Assembly (NCBI RefSeq): GCF_040712315.1 | Contig: NC_134017.1 | Coordinates: 50,403,636-50,467,635 of the forward strand | Origin: Castanea sativa | Taxonomy: Eukaryota; Streptophyta; Magnoliopsida; Fagales; Fagaceae | DNA: 64,000 nucleotides | Reading direction: 5' to 3' | Part shown: positions 1 through 12,132 of the stretch, piece by piece | Layout: every line of letters begins with the position of its first letter | Numbering within the stretch: the stretch's first letter is position 1 | Notes under the pieces: generated by a model | What the model was told of the DNA's origin: nothing | Seen by the model: the letters and a program-made list of their open reading frames with translations, nothing else | The model's database searches: none | Translations under genes and position numbers: made by a program

Positions 1-122
1 AAACATTTTCGCAGTGTAAGTTTATTTTGATAGAGTTTCAAGTGTGATGTCAGTTTTAACCCTTTAATATTTCTTTTTAAATTATATTTGAAAAAATAAA
101 TAGTAATTATGAGGTACATTTT
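1..122. repeat. Left part of duplicated segment, copy A
   Basis: Bases 52-122 match about 24418-24483. Bases 1-51 are also close to 1741-1791, so yet another copy of that piece probably lies just outside the window. No coding potential is seen. Confidence 0.7.
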
Positions 123-1523
123 TACTAGGTTTTAAATTTGCTGGGTTTTAAATTTATTGTTCTTGCTAGCTTTGGTTTTTATTTTATTTTTTATTTTTTT
201 ATTTAGTTAAAATTAATTAATTTTTTTTTTTAATTTAGAGGTTGACATGGAAAGCCACGTGGACACAGTGGGCATTATTTTAATACTTTTAATTTTTTCC
301 GTTTGTTAACTGTGCAATTTCCGTCTCTGATGTAACGTCAAGGACTAAAAACAAGACGCATTTTTCAGGATAGGAACTAAAATCGATGGAAAAAAAAGTT
401 AGGGGCCAAAGTGAGAATCGCGTGAAAATGTAGGGACCAAAATGAGTTTTTTCGCCTTTTTTTTATTCATGTATGCATGACAGGTATATATATATAAGCT
501 TGATTTCTAGTTCCAAAGGCCTTAGAACCATCTAATAAATTTGGTCATCAAACTAGAATAGACTGTGCAAGCATAAATTTCCTTCTATCTGAAACATGTG
601 TAATAAAGTGATAAGTATCCCTATGTAAAAACTAAATCAATGGTAACAAGTCCATTTCCAATCTTTGTCCTAGTATACATAGTGAGAAGAAGTATATTGT
701 GGGTACTCTTCTTTCATCCACTAAATATATACTATTTGAGATATTTCTGTCCATAGGACAGACAATAGGCTAGCCTCCAAAAATGTTGATTCAGTCAATC
801 ACAAATACATGTTAAGAATATATGCATTCCTAGGTCAGTTTCCCATGTGTCTGACATTTAAGTTTAACCTCTATTCACTACGTAATTGCAGATTACTAAA
901 TTGCCCATTAGTCCAATATCTAATAAGTGTAAGTTATACTTATACATTAATGTTGAAAAATGACAAACGTCGTAGACAATGGCTGAACTTCTTTAACAAT
1001 TATTCAAGCCAATTTTGATTATGTAGGTTCATTTTGTTAGAAATTGGATGTGTCAATTTGGACAATTTGGCATTTTGGTATTTATCAAACTATTTGTACT
1101 AGATTATTTTCTAGGTTAAGCTATTTGGCCTATGTGGCATTTTGAACTATTTAAAATGGAGCTTATGGTTATTTTGAATTATGGGAATTACTGTTCATAT
1201 ATATAAGCAAAATGATTGGTAGAAATCATGAAAACTTGAACAACTATTTTTTATTGTATTTATTGTCAAAATTTTAGTGTGAAAACCAAATTCATTCTTG
1301 GTTTTTTTATTCATATTGATTACATTAGTTGATTTACATAATACACATGTTTTAAATTATACATGAAATGTTATAAAAATTTTATGCATACCAAGCAGCA
1401 TAAAACATTCTCAAGCACATTTTCAAGGTTGTTACCAAACATCAGAAAATGAGATAGTTTTCCAGAAAATGCTCTTTGGAAAATGAATCATTTTCCAGAA
1501 AACAGTAATGCTGAAACAAGAGC
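123..1523. repeat. ~1.4-kb insertion in copy A of the duplicated segment
   Basis: This block is absent from the partner copy near 24483, where flanking sequences equivalent to 122 and 1524 are continuous. At 230-460 it holds a plant repeat with ACGTGG and TAGGGACCAAAATGAG phrases; a related copy runs in the other orientation at 22865-23110. No TIR or clear target duplication could be fixed because the junction is a T-run. No gene is seen. Confidence 0.5.
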
Positions 1524-2298
1524 GTTATTCTAATTCATTGATAATTCATCATTTTCAACAAAAAAAAAAATATTTCCAACTAAAAGAACCCAAAAGAGTG
1601 AATGAAGTACTGAAACCACAAATGATTTGTGGAAAACGTATTAAATTATCTAAAATAGGAGATAAAATTGGAGGATAACACAATAAGTGAGCAATCAATG
1701 TTATACTTGTTCAAAAAAAAAATGTTATACTTGGTGGGTGAAACATTTTCACAATGTAAGTTTATTTTGGTAGAGTTTCAGGTATGATGACAATTTTTTA
1801 TGATTGTACTCTTTATCATCAAACTAAAATACCAATCAGTATTTGTATAAGCAAGAATTGAACCCAAAACCTCTTATTCAATCATCAGGGACTTTACAGT
1901 TGAGCTAATTGGAACTCACTTTCACGATATAAGTTGATGCAGCATGTGTATGTAGTGTCGGATTTCATAATATTTTTATTCATTTATTTTTGTGTGGTTG
2001 TAGGATGATTGAGATATAAAAATAATATTTAAATAAAATAAGGAAGGAAATAAAAATTTTATTGGGAACATATCCAAAAAGTTAATAGGTAAAATAGATA
2101 GGAAAATGACTTTCTAACAAAAATTTAGTTAAATATTTATTTAGCCAGGTTGTTTGTTTGTTACAAAGTGGGGCCATTTTCATCATTTCTCTTCTCCAAG
2201 GGTTGGGCCTAGTTTACTTAGGCCATGTCCTAGGCTCTCCTAATTGAGAAATGTCCAATAAGGTGAATAAGTGATTTTTTTAAATAAAAAATTGTGAG

Positions 2299-2342
<44 letters not shown>

Positions 2343-2721
2343 CCTCCACTTTTGAGAAGGCTAAAAAAATTATGTGATGTCAAAAATATTACAATTTTAT
2401 TATATAGGTCTTATAAATTATTGTGTCATTAATAACAATACATAATTCAAATACTTATTTATTATTTTATAGTTGTTAATGTGTCATTAGTTATAATCTT
2501 TTTCACATCAATTTAAAAAAAAATTTGAATTAAAATTTGTAGCAGTTTTAGCATTTTTCTAAAACAATTAATAGAACAATAGTACTATTAAAAATATGAA
2601 AAATGTTGAATTTGCTACAATTTTTTTGAAAAAACTTAAGAACTAATGTGACAAGAATATGATTGGTGCCACTTAAACAATATTATAAATGAATATCTGA
2701 ATAATTTTTTTATAATTAGTG
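1524..2721. repeat. Main part of duplicated segment, copy A
   Basis: Collinear with about 24484-25620 at clearly high similarity, including the unusual phrases ACAATACATAATTCAAATA and GAATATGATTGGTGCCACTT. An (AT)n tract at 2291-2340 is specific to this copy. Non-coding. Confidence 0.75.
1854..1907 (-). repeat. Old SINE-like (tRNA-derived) remnant
   Basis: Read on the minus strand, TAGCTCAACTGT fits a Pol III A box (1907-1896), and GGTTCAATTCT fits a B box (1864-1854) about 32 bp further on. A diverged counterpart at 24782-24835 in copy B shows it predates the duplication. It does not fold as a tRNA. Confidence 0.45.
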
Positions 2722-3694
2722 TACGTGCAGGTGTTGATACTGTATTTTGTTTGATCTCGATTCATGCATCAAAACAAAGACCAAAAAATAAAATGAAGAA
2801 ATGTGCAAAATCATGAATTTCAAAACCAAAAAGGGTAACAATAAATATAACATGATTGGATGGTGGATCAAAAGGTCACAATGTTTGAAAAATCAATTTT
2901 AGAGCAATTAAGACCAAAACCCTAACCAGGTATAGTAAAAAAGTTAAATTTTTTATCCAACCATTCGATCGTGTTGAATTTTGGACTGTCTCATAGGGCA
3001 TATTTTTCACTTCGAAACGATAGTTTACGGGCCAAAATCGTAGATAAAACAAACGAGATATCACCAAAATACTGAAAACCCTAATAAAATCTTCACTATT
3101 TTTTCAGGAAAACTAACAATTTTTACCCAACTTTGGCCAATAAACTGCACCAATTGGGCACGAACTAGAACGAGTGGGCAAGACCATATTCAAAATCAAG
3201 GTCTTAGATAATTTTCATCAGAAGGGCTTGACGATATCCGCTTCGCGTTAGAAGATATGAATTTTTTAAGAAAAAATGTCACAGAATTTTTCAACTTTGT
3301 GTCACCTTCCTTCCGGGCATGATATCTTGACAACCGTAGCTCCAAATCGATCGAGGCTAGGACCGTTGGAAACTAGAAATCCAGAAATTTCCGTGAATAT
3401 AAAATTTAAAGAAAACAGAGCTTAGAAGGGCCTCCAAAAAGTAGCACAAAGATTAGGCCAAAAATAAATAATAAAAAAAAAGACAAAAAAATGGCTAATG
3501 AGGTGACAAAAGTGGGATGCTAGCATTCCCCTATAAATACCCCCATTTTTTAGAAAAATAATGGAGAAAAATAGGAGGAAATAGATAGAGAAAATAGTGA
3601 AATAGAAAGAAAAAAAGTGAATAAAATTAGAAAATAGTAAGAAAATTTTGGAAAAATACCTTTAGAAATTTAAAAAAAAAAAAAAATAATTTCC

Positions 3695-3748
<54 letters not shown>

Positions 3749-6704
3749 GGAAACCCATACAAAAAAAAACTCCATCCATTTTTTTTTGTAATTTTTGTGG
3801 GTAAGGCTATAGGGATGGGTTAGTTTCTTAATAACTACACCCAACCCACCCTTTTTATTACCTTATAATGATCATTCTCCATATACATAAAATCTTTCTT
3901 TTATCTTGCTTCTTGTTCATATTTGCTTTATTTTCTATGCTCTGTATATATGGTGTATATATCTATCTCTTTATTTCATTGTTCATATTATTGTTATTGG
4001 TTTATTTTGTTGTGTTTGTTTCCCTAGATGGGTATTGGACCATCTCCTAGGCTATGTATGGGAAGTACCCTTAGGGGGGGAAAAATCTCATCCCACCTAG
4101 GCATCTAGGGATTTTATTGTTAATGCTTTTATTTTATGTCATCCCATTTACTTTCAAGCAATCCCCATCCCCTTTTATTTTATGTCATCCCATTTAATTT
4201 CTTGCACTTCCCCTCTCCCCCTTATTTTATTGCATATATATACACAAACACACCTAAATGATTAAAAAAAAAAAAAGATTTTCTACCATCTCTCTTAAAT
4301 GATTTTTAAACCTCCATTAGAGCACAATATAGGTATGTCTTATAAGAATGGTGATGACTTAGAACTTCCATTTCTTTATGATGAAGAATCCATAAGGCTT
4401 GAAAGAGATTAAAATCTATTTAAGAGAGAAACAAAAAAAAAAACTTTTTTTTAATCAACCTTTAAAATATTTCAGCACCTTACTTTCTTGTCATTTAATT
4501 TTCTACACTTTACTTTTATGTCATTTAAATTTCTATACATTATTTTTCTTGCAATCTATTTTCTGCACTTTATTATTGTTGTTCTTTTACATTTCTCATT
4601 ATTAAAGTTTCCATAAAATAAATATGCTTAGGTGAACATTTCCCCTACACACTATTCTAAGAAAATACTTTTTCATAAATCTTTTCCCACCTCTTTCTTA
4701 AAACTGAAGTTTTTCAAAATAAAAAATAAAATAAAATAACTTTTTAAAAAAAAATTCGAAAGTCATTTAAAAAAAAAAATAAAGCTGTTTTAAAAAAATC
4801 TGTTTTACAAAACTTTTTTTTTAAATATAAAACTTTTTTTTTCATATAAAAGAACCTGTTTTCTAAAAAAAAATTTCAATATAAAAAATCCATTTTCAAA
4901 ATAAAAATCTGTTTCTAAAAAACTGTTTTTAATATAAAAAATCTGATTTCTAAAAACCGTTTTCAAAAAATATATAACTGTTTTCCAAAATAAAAAACCT
5001 GTTTTCAAAGCAAAAAGAATCTGTTTTCTAAAAACATTTTCAAAATTAAAAAAGAAAATCTGTTTTTTTAAAGGGGGGAAACCCGAAACTTAAAAAAATA
5101 AAAATAAATCTGTTTTTTGTAAAGAGGGGAAAATCTGTTTTTTCTATATACAAAAGTATGTTTTCAAAAATGCTTTCTTAAAAAAGATAAGTGTTTTTCC
5201 CATAACTTTTTCAAAAGTTTTTTTTTTCGCATATGGTATTCATGTGCTAGCTATATAGTAATTAAAGACTCACATGCTATGGTAAAATATACTTGTACGT
5301 TCTCTCACGTGCTACTTAAGTATATATCTCACATGTCTTGATTATATATATTCTTTGGAGTTAATATTCATATGTTAGCTATATGGTAAATATTTAATCA
5401 AATGTATATATACGTACATTGTTTTTTTTTTTTTTTTTTTAAACCTTTTCAAGAAAATCAAAATGCCAAGTATTCTATTTTTTTCATAAAAAGTTAACAT
5501 TTGAAATAAATTAAAATGAGGTACTATCTTTGGATATGCGTTATAGAGTGTCTAACACCTTCCCCACATGAAATCAAACTTTCTAGTCCAAAATCTTTGG
5601 TTCAAAGGCTTTTGGTTTATCTTAATTAATGAACCTCTAAAATTTGGTTTAGTTAATTAGGTAACTTAAAATAAAAATAGATATCTAGGTGACCAATCAC
5701 ACCTAATACAAAACTAATGGTCGGTGGCGACTCCTAAAATAAAAATAAGAAAAGAGAACTCACATACACACACCCCACTCTAGATACACAAGCACACAAG
5801 AGTAACGTCGCCAAGTACCCAATGTGCGACGAAACCCAAAAATTTCAATTTTTGCAAAAGTCCACAACAAATTAGATTTTTAGATGTTTAAAGTAGATGA
5901 CCTAAAAGTTTAACGGTACATTTGAGTGTAAAAGGTTTTAAGCAATAAAAATGTAAACTTTAACACTAAAGCCTCAAAAGAGTGTAATGGTAGAATGAGG
6001 AAAGTAATGAAAACACTTTGGAAGGGATGAAAAGACCACAGCAAGTGAAGGAGAAAATATCCCTCACTCTTAGATGCTATGTATTGTATGAAAGTTTAAG
6101 GTTTTACGCGTGATGTTCTTCTTCCCAAGAACCTATCTTTTTTGCCTTTCTTTCCTACCTAGAATCTTTACCTCCCTTTTCTTCTCTGCCCTAACTGCTC
6201 AGCAACATGTTCCTCTCATAGTATGAGGAATGTTTTTGGGCATACAATAACAGGTTTCTCACTCTCATTCCTCCCTACAAACCCTAATACAACTATTGTA
6301 CTATGTCATGGCTATAGGAGATAGAAAATTCGATGATATTAGGGTAGTGGAATGAAAGAAAGCTCTGTTACAACATGAGGGACAAGTATCGACAGGGAAT
6401 GGGACACCCTGGAAGCTAAGAGCATTGAACATGTCCTTAACAGTGATCTAGCTTAGTACTAGCCAACGAGTGGTGCTCCACAACCTCTGAGCAACAAAGA
6501 CTACTATCTCTTTCGTGGTAGTGTTGGTTGTCAATGCCAAACCACACATCTTGCTTCCCCCAATGGTGATCACGCCGTTAGCATGAGCCAGGAGTACTAT
6601 TCCTCTCACCAACATCCTTTTCCCTTTCCTCACATCTTGTCCACGTGTAAGGCTCATATTTGACCAAGTTAGCACACTTGCTTGTCTTTGCTGGTGTATT
6701 GTAC
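2722..6704. mobile_element. ~4-kb insertion flanked by 8-bp direct repeat AATTAGTG
   Basis: AATTAGTG stands at 2714-2721 and 6705-6712; in partner copy B the flanks are continuous at about 25808-25820. The block contains an LTR-like sequence (see 2732-5706), then about 850 bp of unrecognised sequence. The termini show no long inverted repeat, so the class of the outer element is unknown; it may be a nested composite. Confidence 0.55.
2732..5706 (+). repeat. Putative long LTR of an Ogre/Tat-like element
   Basis: Starts TGTTGATACTGTATTTTG. Has a TATA-like CTATAAATACC at about 3530, a (CT)n tract at 3698-3747 and a stretch of loose CTGTTTTNAAAA repeats at 4790-5200. It ends in CACACCTAATACA shortly before GGTGGCGACTCC (about 5720), a phrase that follows LTRs of some giant plant gypsy elements. 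No second LTR or coding region is present. The family is given from memory of such elements. Confidence 0.4.
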
Positions 6705-8400
6705 AATTAGTGACACGTCAATTTTTAAGGCCTTTACAATAAAATTGGTAAAATCCATAACATCATTTAAGTAAATTAGTTAAATTAAAAAAAAATACAA
6801 TTTTACAAGTAAATTTAAATCCCCTACTCTCATTGAATATGTTGAATTTATTTATTTATTTTAAAAGTAAATTTTATGGCCATTTAATTTCGGAATAGTC
6901 TAAGACACATCCAATTATATAAGATGTTTAGGTGTCAACTTTTGATTGGATGCAGCACTTACACATAGAACCACCATAAAACTTCTTGTAACATAAATTT
7001 TAGGAGCAGAAATAACAAAATGACATTTAAATATGTTGTGGATTTGAGTGTATAGTTAGGTGTGTCCTCAATTTTATTCTTTTGGAATGAGTTTCAATTA
7101 AGTTCCTATGCTGCTTTTTTTTTATTTATGTAATTGAAGTTTACATGATTACATGATTTTTTTTTATAAGAAAATTTTAAAACATGGTTGTATTTAGCTT
7201 TTTCTATGGACTAATGAGTACCAATATTTTAGATGATTTGGATACATGATTCCACATAGTACAAATTATTTGGATACATGATTCCACATGTCATTAATGA
7301 TTATTCCTTCCTTAAATGTTTATTATAAATTTATATGTCCTAATTATCAGCATTAAGTGGCTAAGTTCATCAGAGAGCTAACTATGGACAAGGAGGCTTG
7401 CCAACATTGACCTAAGTGATACTAGGGGAAGCTAAAGAAACTTGTAGCTAGGATAAAAATTTCAATGATAAGGATGCTTCTGATTAAATTATTCAAGTTC
7501 GACCCTACTACACTCAACCAAAGGTCGATAGGCAGACCCTTTAAGATATTCACGACAATGTTAATGTTAAAAATGATGAAAGGGAGCACCAGTATATTTG
7601 TAAGATCGTAAAGATGTTGGAGATTATTGATGATAGTCATAATCTTATTGAAAGCAAACAAAGATGTATTATTTTCATAAATTTAGGATGATAACCAATT
7701 AGACTGTTTGTTTGAAAAATTAATCATTGCTAAGTTTCCTCTGAATGTTGATTTGGAAGCAAAGAGAAACCAATTCCAAATTGTGACCATTGTTGCAATA
7801 TGCTCTACATATTTCCATGTTCTACATTTGTTAACATACTAGCAGAAGATTAGCATGCTAGCTGTGATACATCATCAACAATCTTTTGTGAGCATGATAT
7901 GATTGAAGTTTAACTCGACAAAATTTCACAAGTTCAGGTTTAACTGGACCTTCATTCCAATTGTGGTGCTATGTCAACAGGATTATGTCTTTTTAGTAGG
8001 GTCGACTCAACACATTTTGGGGCTTATCACAACAATCTAAAGTGGTTGTTCTTATAAATTATTTTATTGTAATAATTTTTTGAAAGTGAAAAATTATTAG
8101 TTTTTTCCAATATCCTAACGGTGGTTGCTGAACACTTGTTTTGCAAAGGCATCACCTTGATATGCAAAATATGGCTACATTGCTACGAAGACATTTTCAT
8201 ATGTAAATAATATTTTAAATATAAAATAAAATGTTTTAAAACATTTATAAATCCTATTGATGTCGTTTTTGTTGGATACCCCAATTCAGCTTCAAACCTC
8301 ACTCAAGCTCGCAATTTGCAATAATAGGGCCCAATGACTTTGACCAAATTTGGTCAGTTTAAATTTTGTTATAGGATGGGCAGTTGTCTTGAATGAGTAT
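5870..8400. other. Repeat ground without a recognised gene
   Basis: 5870-6704 belongs to the 4-kb insertion and has a 75-codon minus-strand frame (6675-6448) that resembles nothing I know. 6713-6800 continues duplicated segment copy A. At about 7228-7290 a ~31-bp unit (ATTTGGATACATGATTCCACAT) occurs twice. The rest to 8400 has no coding signal. Confidence 0.4.
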
Positions 8401-8996
8401 TGATAAGGAAAATTTTGAACCAACCCTAGAAAGGGACGACTAAACTCGAAATTGAAGATCAGTTCCTAAAAGGGACGATCAGCCCCTATAAGGGACGATC
8501 AGTCCCTAAGAGAGACGACCAGTCCCTACGAGGGACGATCCACCAGGGGCCGACGGATCAAGGTGACTCCTACTCCAAACGACCCATCCTTACCACGGCT
8601 TACGTGGGGCCCATTCACACAACCTTATATGGAATTACTTGCGCATCACAACCAAAGGCCTTGCCACGCAATCAAATCTCTTATACATGGAAAGGCAATC
8701 CCGAATATTTGGGAACCCTTCTCTCTATAAGGAAACTCCCCCGTATCAAGGGATTCGAGTCAGCTCTCTACCACCATATAAACCTCCAGCCTAACCTTTC
8801 TTGAGGTACGTGCATCCTCCCTAGCTTTTACACTCTTGAGTTCTTGGAGATTCTTCAATCACTAACTTAACCTTCGGAGGGTCTTTGACCAATACCCCAC
8901 CGGTGCCCTTTGCTTGGTTCTTCTCTTTTGTTCTTCAGTACCCCCATTGGCACATGTGTGGACAATTAACTCATTGACAATTTTTGTGCATCATCA
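8401..8996 (+). repeat. 5' LTR of the Tat-type element
   Basis: 596 bp, matching 18887-19520. It has four units of a ~20-bp repeat around AGGGACGATCAG (about 8460-8540). A TATA-like ATATAAAC lies near 8775 and the promoter-like tail ends GCATCATCA. The AGTAT duplication precedes it. Confidence 0.92.
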
Positions 8997-8998
8997 GT

Positions 8999-9016
8999 TG
9001 GCGTCGTCTGTGGGAA
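8999..9016 (+). other. Primer-binding site of the Tat-type element
   Basis: TGGCGTCGTCTGTGGGAA starts two bases past the LTR end, exactly where a tRNA primer-binding site belongs. It resembles sites used by plant Tat elements; I cannot assign the tRNA with certainty. Confidence 0.75.
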
Positions 9017-9075
9017 CGTGTGATAAACCATATCGCCGTTTCAAAGACTAAGAGTTGTATGGTCCTGGCGTGGTT

Positions 9076-10420
9076 AATGGCCACCACTAACCAAGAGACC
9101 GAGAACCCGCCCAATGCATTGGAAAGATAGGTGCAAACCCTGGCCGTAGCAATTGAACGGCTCACTCAATGGAACCATGAGTTGAAGCGACAGTTGGAGT
9201 AGCAGATCAGGAACCGAACGATCAGAACAACAGGTAGAATAGGGATGAACGCGACAACGATCGTCCCCCGCCGAATTACCATCAAGAAAGGGACGACTAA
9301 GAGGAAAGCAATGCCATCAATAGACGGGACCAGTAGGATAATAGTCGTCCCTCCGAGCTGGAAGTCAATGCATTGCACATGGCACAAGAGATGCAGACGA
9401 TGAAAGATAAAATGGATATGATGATGAATGCCATGAAGGGTTGGGTGTCCACCAGCTTGGACAAATTGGTCCATCGCACCGATTCTCCTTTCACGACACC
9501 GGTCACATTTTTCCCCCTTCTAGCCAAGTTTAGAATGCCGCAAGTAGAAGCCTAAGATGGATCAAGGGACCCTCTCGACCACCTGGAATCATTCAAAACC
9601 CTCATGCATCTGCAAAGGATTCCGAACAAGATCATGTGTAGAGCCTTCCCCACCACACTCAAAGGACCATCATGAGTATGGTTTAGCAAGATAACTCCCA
9701 ATTCCATCTCAACTTTCAAGGAATTGAGTGGGTTTTTCGTCACACATTTCATTGGAGGTCAGCGATACAAGAGGTCCTCGGCAAGCCTCCTAAACATTAG
9801 GCAGTGGGACGATGAGAGCTTGAGGTCGTATGTCACTCGGTTCAACAAGGAGGCCCTACTAATTGACGAAACTGATGATAAGGTCCTGGTCATAGCCTTC
9901 ACCAACAGACTCCAATCTGGAAAGTTCTTATTCTCAGTCTACAAGAATGACCTGAAGACCATGGCTGACATGTTATACCGGGCCACAAAGTATATGAATG
10001 CTGAGGATGTCGTGATTTCCAGAAGGGGCGAACCAAAGAAGCAAGAGAAGCATGACAATCCCCGTCCGGAAAAGGAAAGGAAGGTGGCTAGAACAGGTGA
10101 TAGAAGGGACAAACAAAGGTTAAGACCCCTGCTAGGGTGAATGGCCAACTTCACTCCACTCAACACCCCCACTTGATCAGGTCCTGATGTAGATCAGGGA
10201 CGACCCTGCTTTGGCATAGCCCGGTAAGCTAAAGGGTGACCCAAACAGAAGGCCGAGGAATAAGTACTACTGCTTCCACCGTGACCATGGGCACGACACC
10301 CTCAATTACTATGACCTAAAGCAACAGATAGAAGCCTTCATTAGGCAAGGAGAATTGCAGTGGTTTGTAAGGCGAGAAAGGACAAGAGAAAACCCACCAA
10401 GGGACCAAGAACCAAACTGA
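9076..10420 (+). pseudogene. Broken gag of the Tat-type element
   Basis: The first ATG after the primer-binding site opens a reading frame (MATTNQETENPPNALER) that meets stops within 20 and 45 codons and shifts frame before 9350. Typical gag core follows: FRMPQVEA, DPLDHLESFKTLMHLQ, then a clean 138-codon stretch at 9724-10140 (FFVTHFIGGQRYKRSSASL, SLRSYVTRFNKEALLID, MADMLYRATKYMNAED). At about 10260-10390 a zinc-knuckle-like block reads YYCFHRDHGHDT, with Tyr where the last Cys is expected. At least five stops or shifts are visible. Gag would form the virus-like particle; this copy cannot. Confidence 0.85.
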
Positions 10421-10548
10421 TGAGTTGAGGAGCGACCTAGGGCCCCACTTGGAGAGATAAGAGTGATCGTCGGGGGAGGCACAACGATCGGATCCTCAAA
10501 GAAAGCAAGGAAGACATACCTACCGATGGTCCACCCAAGCTTTTTCGA

Positions 10549-10968
10549 ATGGACGACCCGATGTTCAGCTTCACTGGGGAGGATGCCCGACGGGTCCATC
10601 ACTTACATGATGATGCATTGGTGATTAATCTGACCATTGTATACTTCAATACTCGATGGGTCCTAGTGGACAACGGATGCTCAGCTGACATCCTCTACTA
10701 TCCAGCCTTCCAACAAATGAGGGTCGGTAAAGAATGATTCACAACATTTGACGCCTCGCTAGTGGGCTTTGGTGGAGCGAAGGTCATACCCGTCGGATCT
10801 GTCACATTGCCGGTCACCGTTGGCACCTATCTCAACGCATGGAAGGCAATCGCATCCACATATCACCTACTATTGAAGTTCCCAACAAAGTATGGGATAG
10901 GAGAGACTCGAAGAGATCAGGTGGCAGCTTGGGAATGCTATGTGGCCATGTTGGAGATGGACAAATGA
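10549..10968 (+). pseudogene. Aspartic protease region of the Tat-type element
   Basis: The block WVLVDNGCSADILYYPAF holds the retropepsin active site in the form DNG (usual forms DSG/DTG), followed by FGGAKVIPVGSVTLPVTVG. An in-frame stop at 10735-10737 separates the two halves. In intact relatives this domain processes the Gag-Pol precursor. Confidence 0.75.
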
Positions 10969-10977
10969 GTAACCACC

Positions 10978-12132
10978 ATGAACATTGAGGAGCGACGAGT
11001 AAATGTAGAACCGATAGAGGCATTAGAGACCATCTCCTTGGACAAAAGACACTTAGATCAGGTCACTCGCATTGACATGCAAGCCAACCCTTCGATTCAG
11101 AATAGGCTGATCCTTTTCCTAAGAAACAACTTGGACATCTTTGCTTGGAGCCGTGAAGATATACCAAGGATCGACTCGAGCATCATGGTCCATTAGCTCA
11201 ATGTTTCCCCATCCTTTCCACCCGTCCGCTAAAGAAAACGGTTCTTCACCCTTGAAAGGGACAATGTCATAGCCGAAAAGGTCCATAAATTGTTGAATGT
11301 AGGCTTCATTAGAGAGGTTTACTACCCCGAAGGGTTGGCCAACGTGGTCATGGTCAAGAAAGCAAATGGGAAGTGGAGAATGTGTGTGTGGACTTCATTA
11401 ACCTAAATAAAGCCTGCCCAAAAGATAGCTACCCCCTCCCACAAATTGATCTCCTCGTGGATTTGACGGCTAGACAGCAGTTGTTAAGCTTCATGGATTC
11501 TTTCTCTGGATACAACCAAATCAAGCTTGAGGAATCGAACCAAGAGAAGACATCGTTCGTCACTAGCCAAGGCCTTTTTTGCTACAAGGTCATGCCCTTC
11601 GGATTAAAGAATGTAGTGGCAATATACCAAAGGCTTGTGAACAAGATGTTTTCCCTACAGATCGGATGGAACGTTGAGGTATACGTAGAGGACATGTTGG
11701 CGAAAAGCAAAGAAGAGGATCACCATTTGAATGATCTTGAGGAAACGTTTGGGACTCTTCACCTCTACGGAATGAAGTTCAACCCTAGAAAATATGCGTT
11801 CGGGTATCGTCGGGAAAGTTCCTTGGCTTCATGGTATCCCAACAAGGTATCGAAGCAAATCCCAATAAGATCCAAGCGATCTTAAAGATGAGCCCTCTGA
11901 AGAACCTCAAAGAGGCGTAAAGCCTAAACAGAAGAGTCGCAACACTCAATATATTTGTCTCAAGGGCAATGGACAAATGCCTACCATTCTTCAGGATCCT
12001 AAGGAAAGCTTTTGAATGGATCGACGAATGTCAGAAAGCATTCAAAGAACTGAAGGCGTACTTAGCCTCCCCACCACTCCTAAGTCCATCTAAACTTGGC
12101 AAAGATCTCTTCCTATATTTGGCTGTATCTCC
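10978..12132 (+). pseudogene. Reverse transcriptase region of the Tat-type element, left of the nested LTR
   Basis: The N-terminal linker (NNLDIFAWSREDIP) precedes RT blocks: GLANVVMVKKANGKWRMC, DFINLNKACPKDSYPLPQID, FMDSFSGYNQIKLEE, FCYKVMPFGLKNVVAIYQRL and YVEDMLAKSK. The usual YVDD active site reads YVED. Stops occur at 11194, 11230 and 11883, and frames change around 11370, 11810 and 11910. RNase H begins near 12000 (FEWIDECQKAFKELKAYL) and is cut at 12132 by the solo LTR. Confidence 0.85.

Noticed and set aside
1854..1907. tRNA gene
   Set aside because: A- and B-box-like sequences are present, but no acceptor stem or cloverleaf forms; better explained as a SINE remnant.
3868..4605. Small membrane-protein genes in T-rich open frames
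   Set aside because: The frames follow T-rich low-complexity LTR-like sequence and lack any conserved pattern.
4790..5200. CRISPR-like array of CTGTTTT repeats
   Set aside because: Units are irregular, there are no distinct spacers, and the genome is a plant's.
9166..9527. Minus-strand frames over gag
   Set aside because: They are antisense shadows of the gag region with no family resemblance.
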